The position numbers and the translations under genes were made by a program. A stretch of DNA of 64,000 nt, from the NCBI GenBank assembly GCA_973895155.1, contig OZ316894.1, positions 25,296,001 to 25,360,000 on the forward strand, in the 5' to 3' direction. Numbering within the stretch: position 1 is the first letter of the stretch; each line of letters starts with the position of its first letter. The stretch is from Marsupella aquatica (Eukaryota; Marchantiophyta). This document shows, piece by piece, positions 1-10,300 of this stretch. The notes under the pieces are model-generated. The model made no database searches. It was given only the letters and a program-made list of their open reading frames with translations, and had not been told where the DNA came from.

Positions 1-3000
1 CCGACGACGCAGTTCATGAACTACTGCACGTGGTCCTGAGTCCACATACTTCAACTATATAGCTCTTTCTGCCGTTTCAAGGACTGTTTTCGATATTAAG
101 GTCCCATGATCCCATCAAACAATATTTATTAGACATCAGACAGTGTAACATTGAGAACCCTGATCGTAGGCGAGGGCGAGCCTTGGGGTTGCTGGCAACA
201 TACTTCCAAAAATAGTACGTAGTAAGTTTGGGAGGATAAAGTTGAATGGGAACTAACGACAGATGGTCAGATGCGCTTTGGCTGGAGTTACATGAGGTGG
301 TTTGCTCAATCTAGGGCAAGAAGTTAATGACTGAGGTCATTCGATGACTCCTGTCTCGGGTCAATTTAGGGCGGTTCATGATTTCGCAGGGTTGATCAAT
401 TCCCAAGGAAAAAAGTTAATGACTGAGGTCATTCGATGACTCCTGTGTCTCGGGTCAATTTAGGCGGTTCACGATTTTCGTAGGGAAAGGAGTTAATAAT
501 GATGCTGTACGTCAGCAAATCGATTGTTCAGCGGATGAGATATCCTATTCTGTCCAGAGAATCAGAGATGGTAAACGAAGGCTTACAACAAAAGCGGGCA
601 TCGGAATGCTGATTTGTGACTCAACGGGAAGCTTTCCGCGGATTTCGCTGACGAGATAGACGGCCATTCAGGGTGAAATGTCACAAACCCTGGCGGGAAT
701 TGCAATTCGGTGAAGAGAAGTGAGTATTTACTGCACTGGACAAGACGTACCCTGAACATTCCATGTAAAACAGCCAGAAGGATGAGGGAAATCCGCAAAG
801 ACCGGGTGGTCAGCTCATTTGAGCTGGCTGCCCAGGGGTGAAGAATAGTTACACTAATGGGTCCACCGCAAGGGACGAAGATGAGGAGGAAGCCGGATAA
901 CTAAACTGCAGCAGACTATGTACGTTCTTTTGAACCAATATTTGTTCTCCAAAAATTCGACGTCTCGCTGGTTCAGTGCTGTACTCTAAAAAAAATTTTA
1001 AAAATTGATTCTAGTGACATCACATTGGTAATATTGACTTGCACATAAGTTTTAGATGTCAAGGTCCTCAAGTTTGTCGCTGGAAACAGTAGCGTAGAGT
1101 AAAGAATCGAAAATTTCCAGAACGGGTGCTTACTTGTGACGGCTGACCCCCACTAGAAGATACAGAGGATCCCAGGGCACGGCTTTTTCGAAAGCAAAGC
1201 AGAGAAGAGGAAAGTAAAGACCATGGTCGTTGCTGGGAACGGCTCCTTCGTCTGACAGAGGACGACGGGGAGAAAAAGGAATTCCGGGTCAAGGAATTGA
1301 ACCCAGTTCGGACAGAATTTCAGAGAAGAAGAAAAAATCCTCAGGTGAAATTAAACGTCCCAAAAATGATTGTCATCCGGTGTGAATGGAGGAATTAAAT
1401 TAATCATAGATGAGAATTAAATTAATCGTAGATAGGACAAACAAACTTTCCGTTGTCGGCGACTTCCCAGAGAAGAAAGGAATTTCCCTTCCCCTGCTAG
1501 AAGTTAAGACCTACACGTCCAATCCGCGAGCAGTGCCAGGGAGGGTAGAAACAAACACTAAGCAGTTGTCAATCATTCCGCTCATTCTTCTACATTGCGG
1601 TTTTGAAAATGGTAATGGACAAATTAGAATCCTAGTTTCAAACTGAAAAAATACGCATTTCCACGTGCCTCAAACTCTCAAAGAGTTTTATTTACCAGAA
1701 CGTTTCCTGTCGTGCCAATTGTGGGCTTCGATAAAGAAGCATGCTTTCAGGTTTCTATCATTCTAAAATGGTGGCACTTCAATCGAACTGAATTAATTAT
1801 AGTGATCACGTTACGTCATAAAAGAAGAGAACAAAGAGAGAAATTTCACCAGGAATTCGGGTCTGTATCGAAAGTTCACAACAGCACGGTGGATCCATTC
1901 GCAGCTCTTAACGAACACACGTAGCTTGTGGTTAGCACTCGTTTCGAACAACCCACACGATAGAGGGCGTCCTGGTTATGGGGATAGTTCACAATTTATT
2001 AAACTGAAATGCCCCAATTCAAACATCTTTCGGTCAGTGTTTCATGTAAATTTGAGGTTTTCTGTTTCCCCTGAACCAACAACAAATGGAGTGGTAAACT
2101 CTGAACACGGGAGCTCTAGTTCCAGAAGATTTTGGCATCCTTGAGAATGACCACGAAGAGCTCAAGGACAAATTTTTGCAGAGTCGTCTAAGGTCTTCAA
2201 GCCAATTCTTTAGCATTCCCAGTATGAACCACATTGATCACAATCTCCTGTTTGAGCATACAAATACAAGTGTCCCAAATCCAGCAGAACTACAAAAGCC
2301 TCTATTCAACAGATCCGCAATTCCAATCTCAGCTCTTCGACCATTCTCCTCCTCAACCCCACAAACAAGAAGGCTGCCACTCATGCTTCGAGGCATAAAA
2401 TTTCATTACGAACTTGTAACTCACAAATCAATGAAGGGCAAGCAATAGAGGATTTGTATCTTACAAGGAAAGAATAAAAATATGCCCTAAGAAGTAAATA
2501 CCTTTCTTCTTGTCTTTCCCTAGCAGTTGCCTTTTGATGATCAGCGCATTGGCCCGGCGCCTTCTACCTCCCAAATGATGCTATTCGTTACTTGTCCCTT
2601 TCTATCATGAAATGAAGAAACCTCGTAATCACATACGAAGGCAAAATGCTCATGATCCTAATTCTACAAAACCCTGTTTCGAGAAACTCAAGGCCATGGA
2701 CGTGCTAAACCGACCACCTTCGTCGAGAAAGTGCGTGATGTACGAAATTTCCCTTGGCCTACGACTTCGAAAGTTCTATGACTATACAGTTGACCAGGAT
2801 GAGAATGGAGGAGTTGAATTCCATCTCAATTTTGTCAATCTGACAGAAGGGCAACAGAAGTAACCGTGAGGACTTCATGGACTAGGACGAGAACAGAGTT
2901 TTGCATTGAATTCCTCTTCCAAAGGTACCCGCTCCGTGCGAGGTACCTAAAAGCCTGCGTACCGGAAATTTCCTGCAAAAGAACTGGATTGCGCGGCAAA

Positions 3001-3226
3001 AAGAGGACTGCGAAACTCGTTGGAACAAGTCATGCTCTGAAATTGGGGCTTCTAATCGACTCGGATTTGAATCGACTGATTGATCCCCCAACGGCATCAA
3101 TCGACATCGTTCGTTCTTGGGCTCTCAACCTCTCAGCTGGAAGGTCAAAGTTCAAAAGGAGTGTACACGCTGCTGAATAAATTGGTGGATAAAATAAAAT
3201 CCAACTAGGTATTTCAGTATTTGTCA
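1..3226. other. Left flank, no supported gene
   Basis: No recognisable gene is visible in this stretch. It holds a 92-bp tandem duplication near its left end (listed separately). Two adjacent unrecognised open frames on the plus strand lie at 2612-2863 and 2866-3180, just downstream of the stop codon of the DUF2156 gene on the opposite strand. They have no family signature and may be chance frames or 3'-flanking sequence. Confidence 0.5.
321..482 (+). repeat. 92-bp tandem duplication
   Basis: Two closely similar copies begin with aagttaatgactgaggtca at 321 and 413 and continue through a shared ctcgggtcaatttag segment. A third start resembling the unit (gagttaataatg) follows near 490 and then diverges. 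The copies differ by small indels, so the duplication is not brand new. Confidence 0.9.
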
Positions 3227-5152
3227 TTATTCTACTTCCTGCGTTAGCCCTTGATGGTACATACTGCTCAATGGCCACGGCATACAGTTGTTTCCGTTCG
3301 TCGCCCACGGCATACAACTATATCTCGCCCCCTTCCCATCCGACTTTCCATTGCTTGCCCATGGCATACAACTATATCTGTACCCCTTCTCCTCCTTCTT
3401 GTCCTCCTCCGACTTTCCGACCAGCTCCTGCTCGCTTTCAGACCCCTTCCTCCCACCATTCGCCTGCCTCTCTTCATTTCCTGGCCCCTTCCTACCATTC
3501 GCCTGTTTATGATTCTGCCCGCCTTGGTGCCCCGACCCCTTCCTCCCGTTCACCTGCTTCTGCTCCGGAGCACCTCCCTCCTTCCCGTTCTTCCCATTCA
3601 AAACCGCCCCGCTTTTCCCCAGCACGTCCTTCAGCCGAATGTGCGTAACCCCACACAGCGCCCGAGTAACGGCAACATATCCCGTCACCCCCGCGGGCGG
3701 AAAGATGAGCCAATTCCCCTCGCTCCTCTCCGGCCTCCACTTCTCGTGCCAGATCTTCTTCCCGCCCAGCCCCAGGTGCTCCTGCAGCTTCGCGTACGCC
3801 ACCCTCGCCGGCTTCTCCACCAGCGCCGGTACGTTCAGAATCGACCCCAAATTCATCAGCGGCGCAAACCCGAAGGTCAGGTACGTCGCGCCCTCCTCTT
3901 GCAGCAGGGCCAGCGCCTGCGTCGTTAGGATCTCCGTCACCCCTCTCGGCGACCCCGCGACGGCCAGCAGCGGGTCGAGCAGGTACCCGTCCACCCCCCC
4001 GCACCGGATCATCGTCGCCAGCCCGGCCACCTTGCCGGAATCCGGCGCCCGGACATACAGGTGCCTACACGCGCCCGGGAATAACCACGGCTCCAGCACC
4101 GTCGAGTACGTCTGCGGGATCCCACGCGCGTTCCTCTCCTCCCTCCACTCCTTGTACAGCGCGCTCAGCTCCGCCTCCAGATCCAGCGACCGGCTCCCCG
4201 CCCGAGTCGGGTCATACACCTCCACTTTCCAACCCGCACTGGCTAACCGCCGGTTATCCCGGCGAATCGTCTGAAACCCCTTCCCTACCGCGATGACGTC
4301 GGTGGTCGGGTTAAGCACGGACGCGACCGCGAACTCCATCGCGCCCCACCCCGCCCGGTTCACTGCGTGGTCCACGAGCCGTGCGGTCGCGCCGATGACA
4401 GTCACCCGCCACTTTCGCCGTTTCGCATAAGCGCAGAAGGAATCGAAGATTTGGCCCACCTGGTTCGCGTCGCAGAGCGGGTCCCCGTACATGACTGCCA
4501 CGCCGTAGCAGGGCTTGAAGCTGATCGCGTACTCAGGCATGGACGAGGGAGAGGTGGGAGGAAGGTATATAGAGAACGAGGGGTCGATGAAGCCGGCATG
4601 TGACGGTAACCCGTAATTGTTCAAGAGGGTTGTAATTATTTCCGGAATTCCTTCCGAGAGAATGTTTTCAATCCGCGGTTGGGGGGTGGGTGAGGGACCT
4701 GACCCGTTCGAGGAAATAAGTTTATCGGTGACAGACGGAGTACTAGGAGGGGAGGGTTTGGAGCCCTTCAACATTAGTTGTTTAGTGGGGAGACCATCGC
4801 TCGAGGAATCCGAGGAATTGGCACTGGTGTCACTCTTCTGAGACGGAGAGACCGAGGAGTGGGAAGGTGGGCGGATGTGCAGCATTTTCTTAGTGACGAG
4901 TTGGTAAGTGTTGGGTCGTCTTCCATTCTTCGGCCGCTGATGATTGGAATCGTCCAGTCGGACCTCCTTCAATCCGTTGACACCATTCTCCAAAACTCCC
5001 CCGTTTACGCCGTTCACTCCATGATGATCCGTAACTCCGTTAACACCATGATCCATTACTCCGTTCACACCATGATCCATCACTCCGTTCACACCATGAT
5101 CCATGAATCCGTTCACTCCATTCTCCATGTCCTGAGAGTATGTGCCGTTCAT
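3227..5152 (-). CDS. Stand-alone DUF2156 protein, aminoacyl-tRNA-dependent lipid aminoacyltransferase-like
   Basis: The 641-residue protein is encoded without introns. Residues about 165-500 match DUF2156, the C-terminal catalytic domain of bacterial phosphatidylglycerol lysyltransferase (MprF) and of the fungal sterol aminoacylating enzymes ErdS and ErgS. Landmarks are VMYGDPLCD (220-228), RRDNRRLASAGW (297-308), YLLDPLLAVAGSPRGVTEI (390-408), TFGFAPL (426-432) and KIWHEKWRPE (466-475). The family moves an amino acid from aminoacyl-tRNA to a lipid; no tRNA-synthetase or membrane flippase part is present here. The N terminus has 8-residue GVNGVMDH repeats and residues 65-165 are Ser/Pro-rich. 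The C terminus is Lys/Gly/Glu-rich and ends in three CMPW motifs. The first ATG of the open frame is used; the frame stays open upstream to a TTG at 5188 beside an acceptor-like site (5' tttgccag), so a 5' intron is possible. Substrate is unknown. The domain-coding part is markedly GC-rich compared with its surroundings. Confidence 0.85.
   Translation of the reverse strand: MNGTYSQDMENGVNGFMDHGVNGVMDHGVNGVMDHGVNGVTDHHGVNGVNGGVLENGVNGLKEVRLDDSNHQRPKNGRRPNTYQLVTKKMLHIRPPSHSSVSPSQKSDTSANSSDSSSDGLPTKQLMLKGSKPSPPSTPSVTDKLISSNGSGPSPTPQPRIENILSEGIPEIITTLLNNYGLPSHAGFIDPSFSIYLPPTSPSSMPEYAISFKPCYGVAVMYGDPLCDANQVGQIFDSFCAYAKRRKWRVTVIGATARLVDHAVNRAGWGAMEFAVASVLNPTTDVIAVGKGFQTIRRDNRRLASAGWKVEVYDPTRAGSRSLDLEAELSALYKEWREERNARGIPQTYSTVLEPWLFPGACRHLYVRAPDSGKVAGLATMIRCGGVDGYLLDPLLAVAGSPRGVTEILTTQALALLQEEGATYLTFGFAPLMNLGSILNVPALVEKPARVAYAKLQEHLGLGGKKIWHEKWRPERSEGNWLIFPPAGVTGYVAVTRALCGVTHIRLKDVLGKSGAVLNGKNGKEGGAPEQKQVNGRKGSGHQGGQNHKQANGRKGPGNEERQANGGRKGSESEQELVGKSEEDKKEEKGYRYSCMPWASNGKSDGKGARYSCMPWATNGNNCMPWPLSSMYHQGLTQEVE
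5021..5119 (-). repeat. 24-bp coding repeat (GVNGVMDH)
   Basis: Three 24-bp units at 5048-5071, 5072-5095 and 5096-5119 (plus strand, each beginning catgatccat) and a 27-bp variant at 5021-5047 encode the repeated GVNGVMDH octapeptide at the N terminus of the DUF2156 protein. The unit is in frame and likely varies in copy number between alleles. Confidence 0.9.
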
Positions 5153-5189
5153 GTCACCACCAACCAAGACCACGTTTTCACCTGGCAAA

Positions 5190-7148
5190 CAGACTCTGTG
5201 CGAACTGGCGATCGCGATCTCTCCCCCTTTCAGTCACGCCGCAGTCGTAGGTTCCAACGCAGGTCTCTCGAGGAGAGCTACGATGACAAGGTGACGCTAG
5301 CTACCTGCACAATCATATCCCCCACCACTTTTAAAAACACCATCCAGCTACAGCAACTCTCGTCTGCGTTGGCCAACTCCTTCACTCTGCCCTCAGTGCG
5401 CTACCGCTGGAACGCTGGCCTCGAGTAAAAATTTCAGATGAAAAGCAAACTTAACCTGCGAAACCTGTCCACCAACCCACCACCGTCTTTTCACCGTCTA
5501 ACTGGAGAAACTGGAGTTTGCCACGGCCTACACGATCACTCCACTAAGTCGCCCTACAGTTCGAACGTAGGCCTCCAGAAGATCTACGAGTAAACGCAGA
5601 CTAAAATCTGCACAAAGCATCCATGAGCAGGAAATTAATAACAACGACTTCACCCGAAAAAACCTGAGAAAGGTAAACCGATCCTAAGCACACACTCAAT
5701 CGATGGCAATCTCCCGTAGGCAAAATTCAACCGAGCAGTTCGTCTTCTCCTGATCGCAATCAACAGGTGACACCCTAGATCGTGATCTGGTAACATCCAC
5801 ACATCCCAAACTGGCGCTTTTTGTCCCATTTCTGAACGAGTTCTCCCACCGACTATCTTCTACAGAGCCAGCTCGCCAAAGAAATCTTCGGAACGACAGT
5901 GAGACCTCATCCCCGTGCAACTCCTCCTACCAGCTAATCCACAGTACCCACTTGCCGCGGATGCCTTCCGCACGCCCATGAGACTGCTCCTCCAGGAGAT
6001 CGGCATGCTAATCAACTATTCGCAGCCTGCTTCTCGAGAAAGACTCCACAACTTTACTCCAGTCAATGAAACTGTTAACTTCCTGCCTGATCGCAAAAGG
6101 CGACATGCACAAATGAATGTTCACGACGGTGAATCGCCACCGACAAGTTATATCCTGCATCGTGATCTGCTCTCTCCATCGCACACGGCCCTTCACGTCC
6201 TCATTTCCAAGCAAGTTTTCCTCAATCACCTATCATCTGCCGCACCCCTGCTTCCGGACGAAATCTTCGGAAGGACCTTGAGACAGTACTACTCAAGGAG
6301 CTCAACGTGCACTGTTATTCCCACCTCCTTCTCAAGACCGCTCTCCACTTATATGTGTCCACTCACTGAAAATGGGAGTGACCTCACTCGTAGCAAAAGG
6401 CGACATGCAAGGTCGAACGTTTGGGATTGGTGGATAGTTCGCAATCTTACCAAATCAGCTGAAATCTTCAAACTTGGCTCGGGGTCCTGGGGGAATCGAT
6501 CTAGATTGCGAGCGCCCGTCCATCAAAACTACGACCCAGCGCGCCCCCCGAACAGGACATCAAACAGCAGCAGGATTTCGTCGCTCGCCCCACTCGACAG
6601 ACAGGTCATCACCGTTCCGTAGCTATTGGTTTGGAGAGAGAGAGGCTGCGGGTGACGAAGGAGAGCTTAAAATTTACGAACGAACAACCGTAAGACAGGG
6701 ATAAGAGAGTGTCAACAGACAGACAGTAGGACACTAAGAAATGTTCACTTAACGCAGACACTACCAAAGCTCAAACAAAAACATCTGGAAACGTTCGGCA
6801 AACCAGCCGAACGCTAGAAGTCTATTGCCCGGATTGTGGTACACCATGACCACCAATCAAGTAAATCAATCAACGCCATCTGGAATGAAATCGAGCAATC
6901 TATCGGAAATCATGGCGATCAGTCAACTATATATCCGGAAAACACGATTACAAGTAGAACACATCTAACCTAACAATCACCTTAGTGCGCTCTGTTCGCT
7001 TTCTCAGCCGTCCCATTGTTCGCTGAATTCACTCATCCACAGACGACATCACGACTCACATAAATTAGATGCGCATGAACTAACAAGATCAGAGGACACA
7101 GCGTCGATGGTTACTTGCGCAGGTCGGCGGCTCCTTCGCTGACGGCTG
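5190..7148. other. Upstream region of the DUF2156 gene; no supported gene
   Basis: This stretch holds the probable promoter and 5' leader of the minus-strand DUF2156 gene, then a degenerate tandem repeat (5700-6480, listed separately). The longest open frame, 5915-6622 on the plus strand, is explained by the repeat: the frame contains two copies of a KRRHA-type segment. I see no recognised gene. Confidence 0.5.
5700..6480. repeat. Degenerate ~330-370-bp tandem repeat
   Basis: Several landmarks recur at matching spacing. aaggcgacatgca occurs at about 6097 and 6397, with a diverged counterpart (caacaggtgacac) near 5760. gaaatcttcgga occurs at about 5881 and 6260. The phrase tcgtgatctg recurs near 5779 and 6160. 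Copies are strongly diverged. The block lies upstream of the DUF2156 gene. Confidence 0.6.
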
Positions 7149-7343
7149 CTACTTGCCGACGATGCTGACCGGACGTCGGGCTCCGCTAGTCGCCAGGACC
7201 AGAGACGGAGAGATTTCCCTCACATGGTCCGGAACACGGAACGCTTGAGCTGCGAAGTGACCGTTCGTTGTGGCTTCTTCAAATTGCTGAAACAGAGAAA
7301 ACAGGAACGTCAAGCACTGGGTTACCAAGCTGCTATCGGCCAT
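7149..7343 (-). CDS. Possible small protein or terminal exon, 64 codons
   Basis: I do not recognise the product. An ATG in good context (acatggcc) opens a 64-codon frame with a hydrophobic start (MADSSLVTQCLTFLFSLF) that could act as a signal peptide. Alternatively, the pyrimidine-rich ttttctctgtttcag inside the frame looks like a splice acceptor, which would make the last 46 codons (from QFEEATTNGHF to SGARRPVSIVGK) the terminal exon of a longer minus-strand gene whose other exons I cannot identify. No catalytic motif or cysteine pattern is seen. It could also be a chance frame. Confidence 0.3.
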   Translation of the reverse strand: MADSSLVTQCLTFLFSLFQQFEEATTNGHFAAQAFRVPDHVREISPSLVLATSGARRPVSIVGK

Positions 7344-7349
7344 GTTCCA

Positions 7350-10300
7350 AAGCGCAAGATCTCAAGAAGCTTCCAGTCATGACGGTGCCTGGCCATGTCC
7401 AACGGTGCAAGCTTCAGAACAAGTTACATCATCTGCATTCGCAAGAATGATGCTAAGACGGATTCATTGAAGTCAAACACACGATCGAGCACGAATAGAA
7501 AAGCAGCAGCGAGTGTCAAAGAGTACGGCCATAGTACACCTCCTCTCTCTCTCGTCGAGATTGTCTTGTCTACTTGAGGTCCATTCGCAAGATGCTAAGA
7601 CGGATCCATTGAAGCCACCACACACGCACAAAGGAGTGTGAGCGCGTATACAACACGGGCAGCAAGTTGTCATAGGAATATGGTCTTCTTATTAGACGAC
7701 TGTCATCGAGGTTCTCTTCTCTAGATGTACCTTTCGGGATTGCCTTTGTCTAGATCCCACCTCTCGAGAGATTGTCTCGTCTGGTTGTACCTCTTTAGTG
7801 CCCCCGGATAGGAGTCTTACGTAGGCTGGACCAACCCTGTCAAACTTTTCTGGGCCGGGTGAGCAGCACCATCATCGGGCCTTTGGCAGGAGGGACGAAC
7901 CTGTTAAACCGGCTTCCATCCCCAGCACCACCTTCGCAACTACACTAGCTTTTTACGAGGTGCCTCGGAAATTCAACAAAATCTGCGTTAACTTGTCAGC
8001 TTACAGCAACGGGCCCACGGAAGCGCAACAAGTTGGGCATATTTGCCAACTTGTGTGCGGCTGTTCCCGTTTCCAGAAATTCCTGTCACTTTTTGGAAGC
8101 TCGGTGGAAGTTCACGCGGGAGAAGCATGTGGGCTGGAAAAAAACCCTCACCCAGTTCTTATATCATTCTGTGATATTTACGAGGCCTCTGTTGCATGGG
8201 TGTTGAGCATAAGTGAGATGGTCCAAGGGGAGTAGGCGGTAGGCCTGGCAACTGAAATGGCTTGGAAAAAAAACCTCAGCAAATTCTGATATTTAGTAGC
8301 GCTGGGTTGCATAGGTCTGCGCATAAGTGAGATAGTGAGATGGTCAAGGGGAGTGGGAGAGTAAGCCTGGCAATTGGATTTCAAGGAGTGTGGATTTCAA
8401 GGAGTGTGAAGGTTAAGAGGAGAGTGAGAAATTCAACATGGAAAAGGTGCATAGTGACACCTTTACATCCATCTAATGGTTAGAAAAAAATGTCAACATA
8501 ATCTAACAGCTAGAGAGATTTCCCACCAGAACAAAGGTTTGTCAAAATTCACATAAGACAATAAGAACGAGATCAGTGTTGAGATGTATAAAATTTTCAC
8601 TGAGAGTCTATTGTACATGACCCACTTTGTAAAGTCAAGCCATGGGCCATAATTTCTCTGGTAATAACAAAAGTGATAATTAGACTATGCTTGTGAGTAG
8701 GAAGGGCATGGGATAGCAACCCGTCTTGTGCATACGCATGGGTAGTAGGGCTAGTGATTCATAATATAGAGCAGTCTTGCTTGTGAGATGTCTGTTTTGG
8801 AAATTAGGTCCATGATTTTGACAGTGGCAGCACCTAAATAGTCAAGTGAGTCCCCCATAAATATCAGTCCTGGAGGCTTTTTATTCTTTCCCAGTCCTTG
8901 AGGCTTTTTCCAGGAAGTCCAAACATAGGTGCACATAGTTCCCCACAAGAGTTGGCCTTACAATATAAAGACAATAGTAACAAGCCTTATTTGCAGAAGT
9001 TAATTAAGGGAAAGCTCGTCTGTTGTCCACCCAAGTCTTTTGGGAGGACTTAGGGCTGTTTCTAGCACATGAAAGACGGCTCATGATAGTCCCTGGCACT
9101 GGCCTTCTTATGAGCCTTCTTGAGTGACAAGTTTTGGTCATGCAGGATCAGGGAAATTTTACAGTTAATGATCGTGATCTAAAGGAATGCAGAATCACTT
9201 AAACACACACTTCAGACTCTGGTTTGAGTTAGTGCAAGCCCATGAAAGTAACATCGAATAGAATAGGTGTATAAATACTAAAATTACAAGTTATTTGTTT
9301 ACAGGTCACATGAAAATAAAAGAAAATAAAGTATGCATGATTGGATAAGTACGCATTCCCTCCAAAATCCAAAGTAAGTGCTTTAACCGCCACTAGCACT
9401 AGAAAAGGGGAAAAGTCCGAACCTTCCCCCTTTCCCACATTTCCTCCTGGCGATGCCATTCTGCTCCACAATTTTAGGAAAAATATGTATATTGCATCGA
9501 AATCTGGTATTACCCAGGCTTGACCAGGCAGAGGGGTGGTTCTTAATAGATCAGTGACCATCGGTGGCATATCAGTGGGGGGCATTTTGACATAGGGAGA
9601 GGGTCGTCATGTGTTGAACAACCAGGCTAGATATGGAGTGAATGCTCAAGTGGCACCGAATATCATTGTAGCAAGTCAACCTTTACATTGAAAGACTACT
9701 TTAATGCAAATACTAACGAGGGAGGTCAGGTAGGAGATAATAAAAACCCTGATGACATTACACTCCTCGTGGAAATATAGAGAAATTTCTCACTTCAGGC
9801 TTTAAACACTTCACATTCTCCTCATCTCTTCCAAATTGAATTTTGGAAAGCTAAATGCTAAAGTAAGGCAGGTCGATCTGAAGCGGAGGAAAACAAGACG
9901 ATGCCATGTTGAATTCTCATATCCGCAATTCACACAGCTCGCCAGCAAGAGTGAAGCTGACCTAAACAGCAACACTTAAAAAGTTGTACCCTTGGATGAG
10001 AGAATGGCCAGGAGAATTAAATCACCACTGTCCATTTCCAAAGCCTCATGGATCCCCCTCACCATAATGAATCAATGATATCTTAAACCACCAGTCCACC
10101 TATAAAGTGTTGTGGGTTACCCGCAGCTCTTGTTATAAAGATCAGAGTTTCAGCAACTCACTTGAGCTCCACAAAAGATGGCGAGTGCATAACCTTTTAT
10201 TGGCAAGTGCTCCACCTGTTATGGGGAAACACTATTCACCACAGGACATGAATGAGGGAATGAAGCTTTTATATGGGCAGGTGTGGTTTAACAAAATAGA

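Noticed and set aside
2612-3180. Two adjacent plus-strand frames of 83 and 104 codons
   Set aside because: No recognised domain, no splice link and no conservation evidence; they lie in the 3' flank of the opposite-strand gene.
3251-5428. Long plus-strand frames of up to 225 codons opposite the DUF2156 gene
   Set aside because: They are shadows of the GC-rich minus-strand coding sequence and have no family signature.
5915-6622. 235-codon plus-strand frame
   Set aside because: Its internal similarity follows the degenerate tandem repeat, and the sequence has no protein family pattern.
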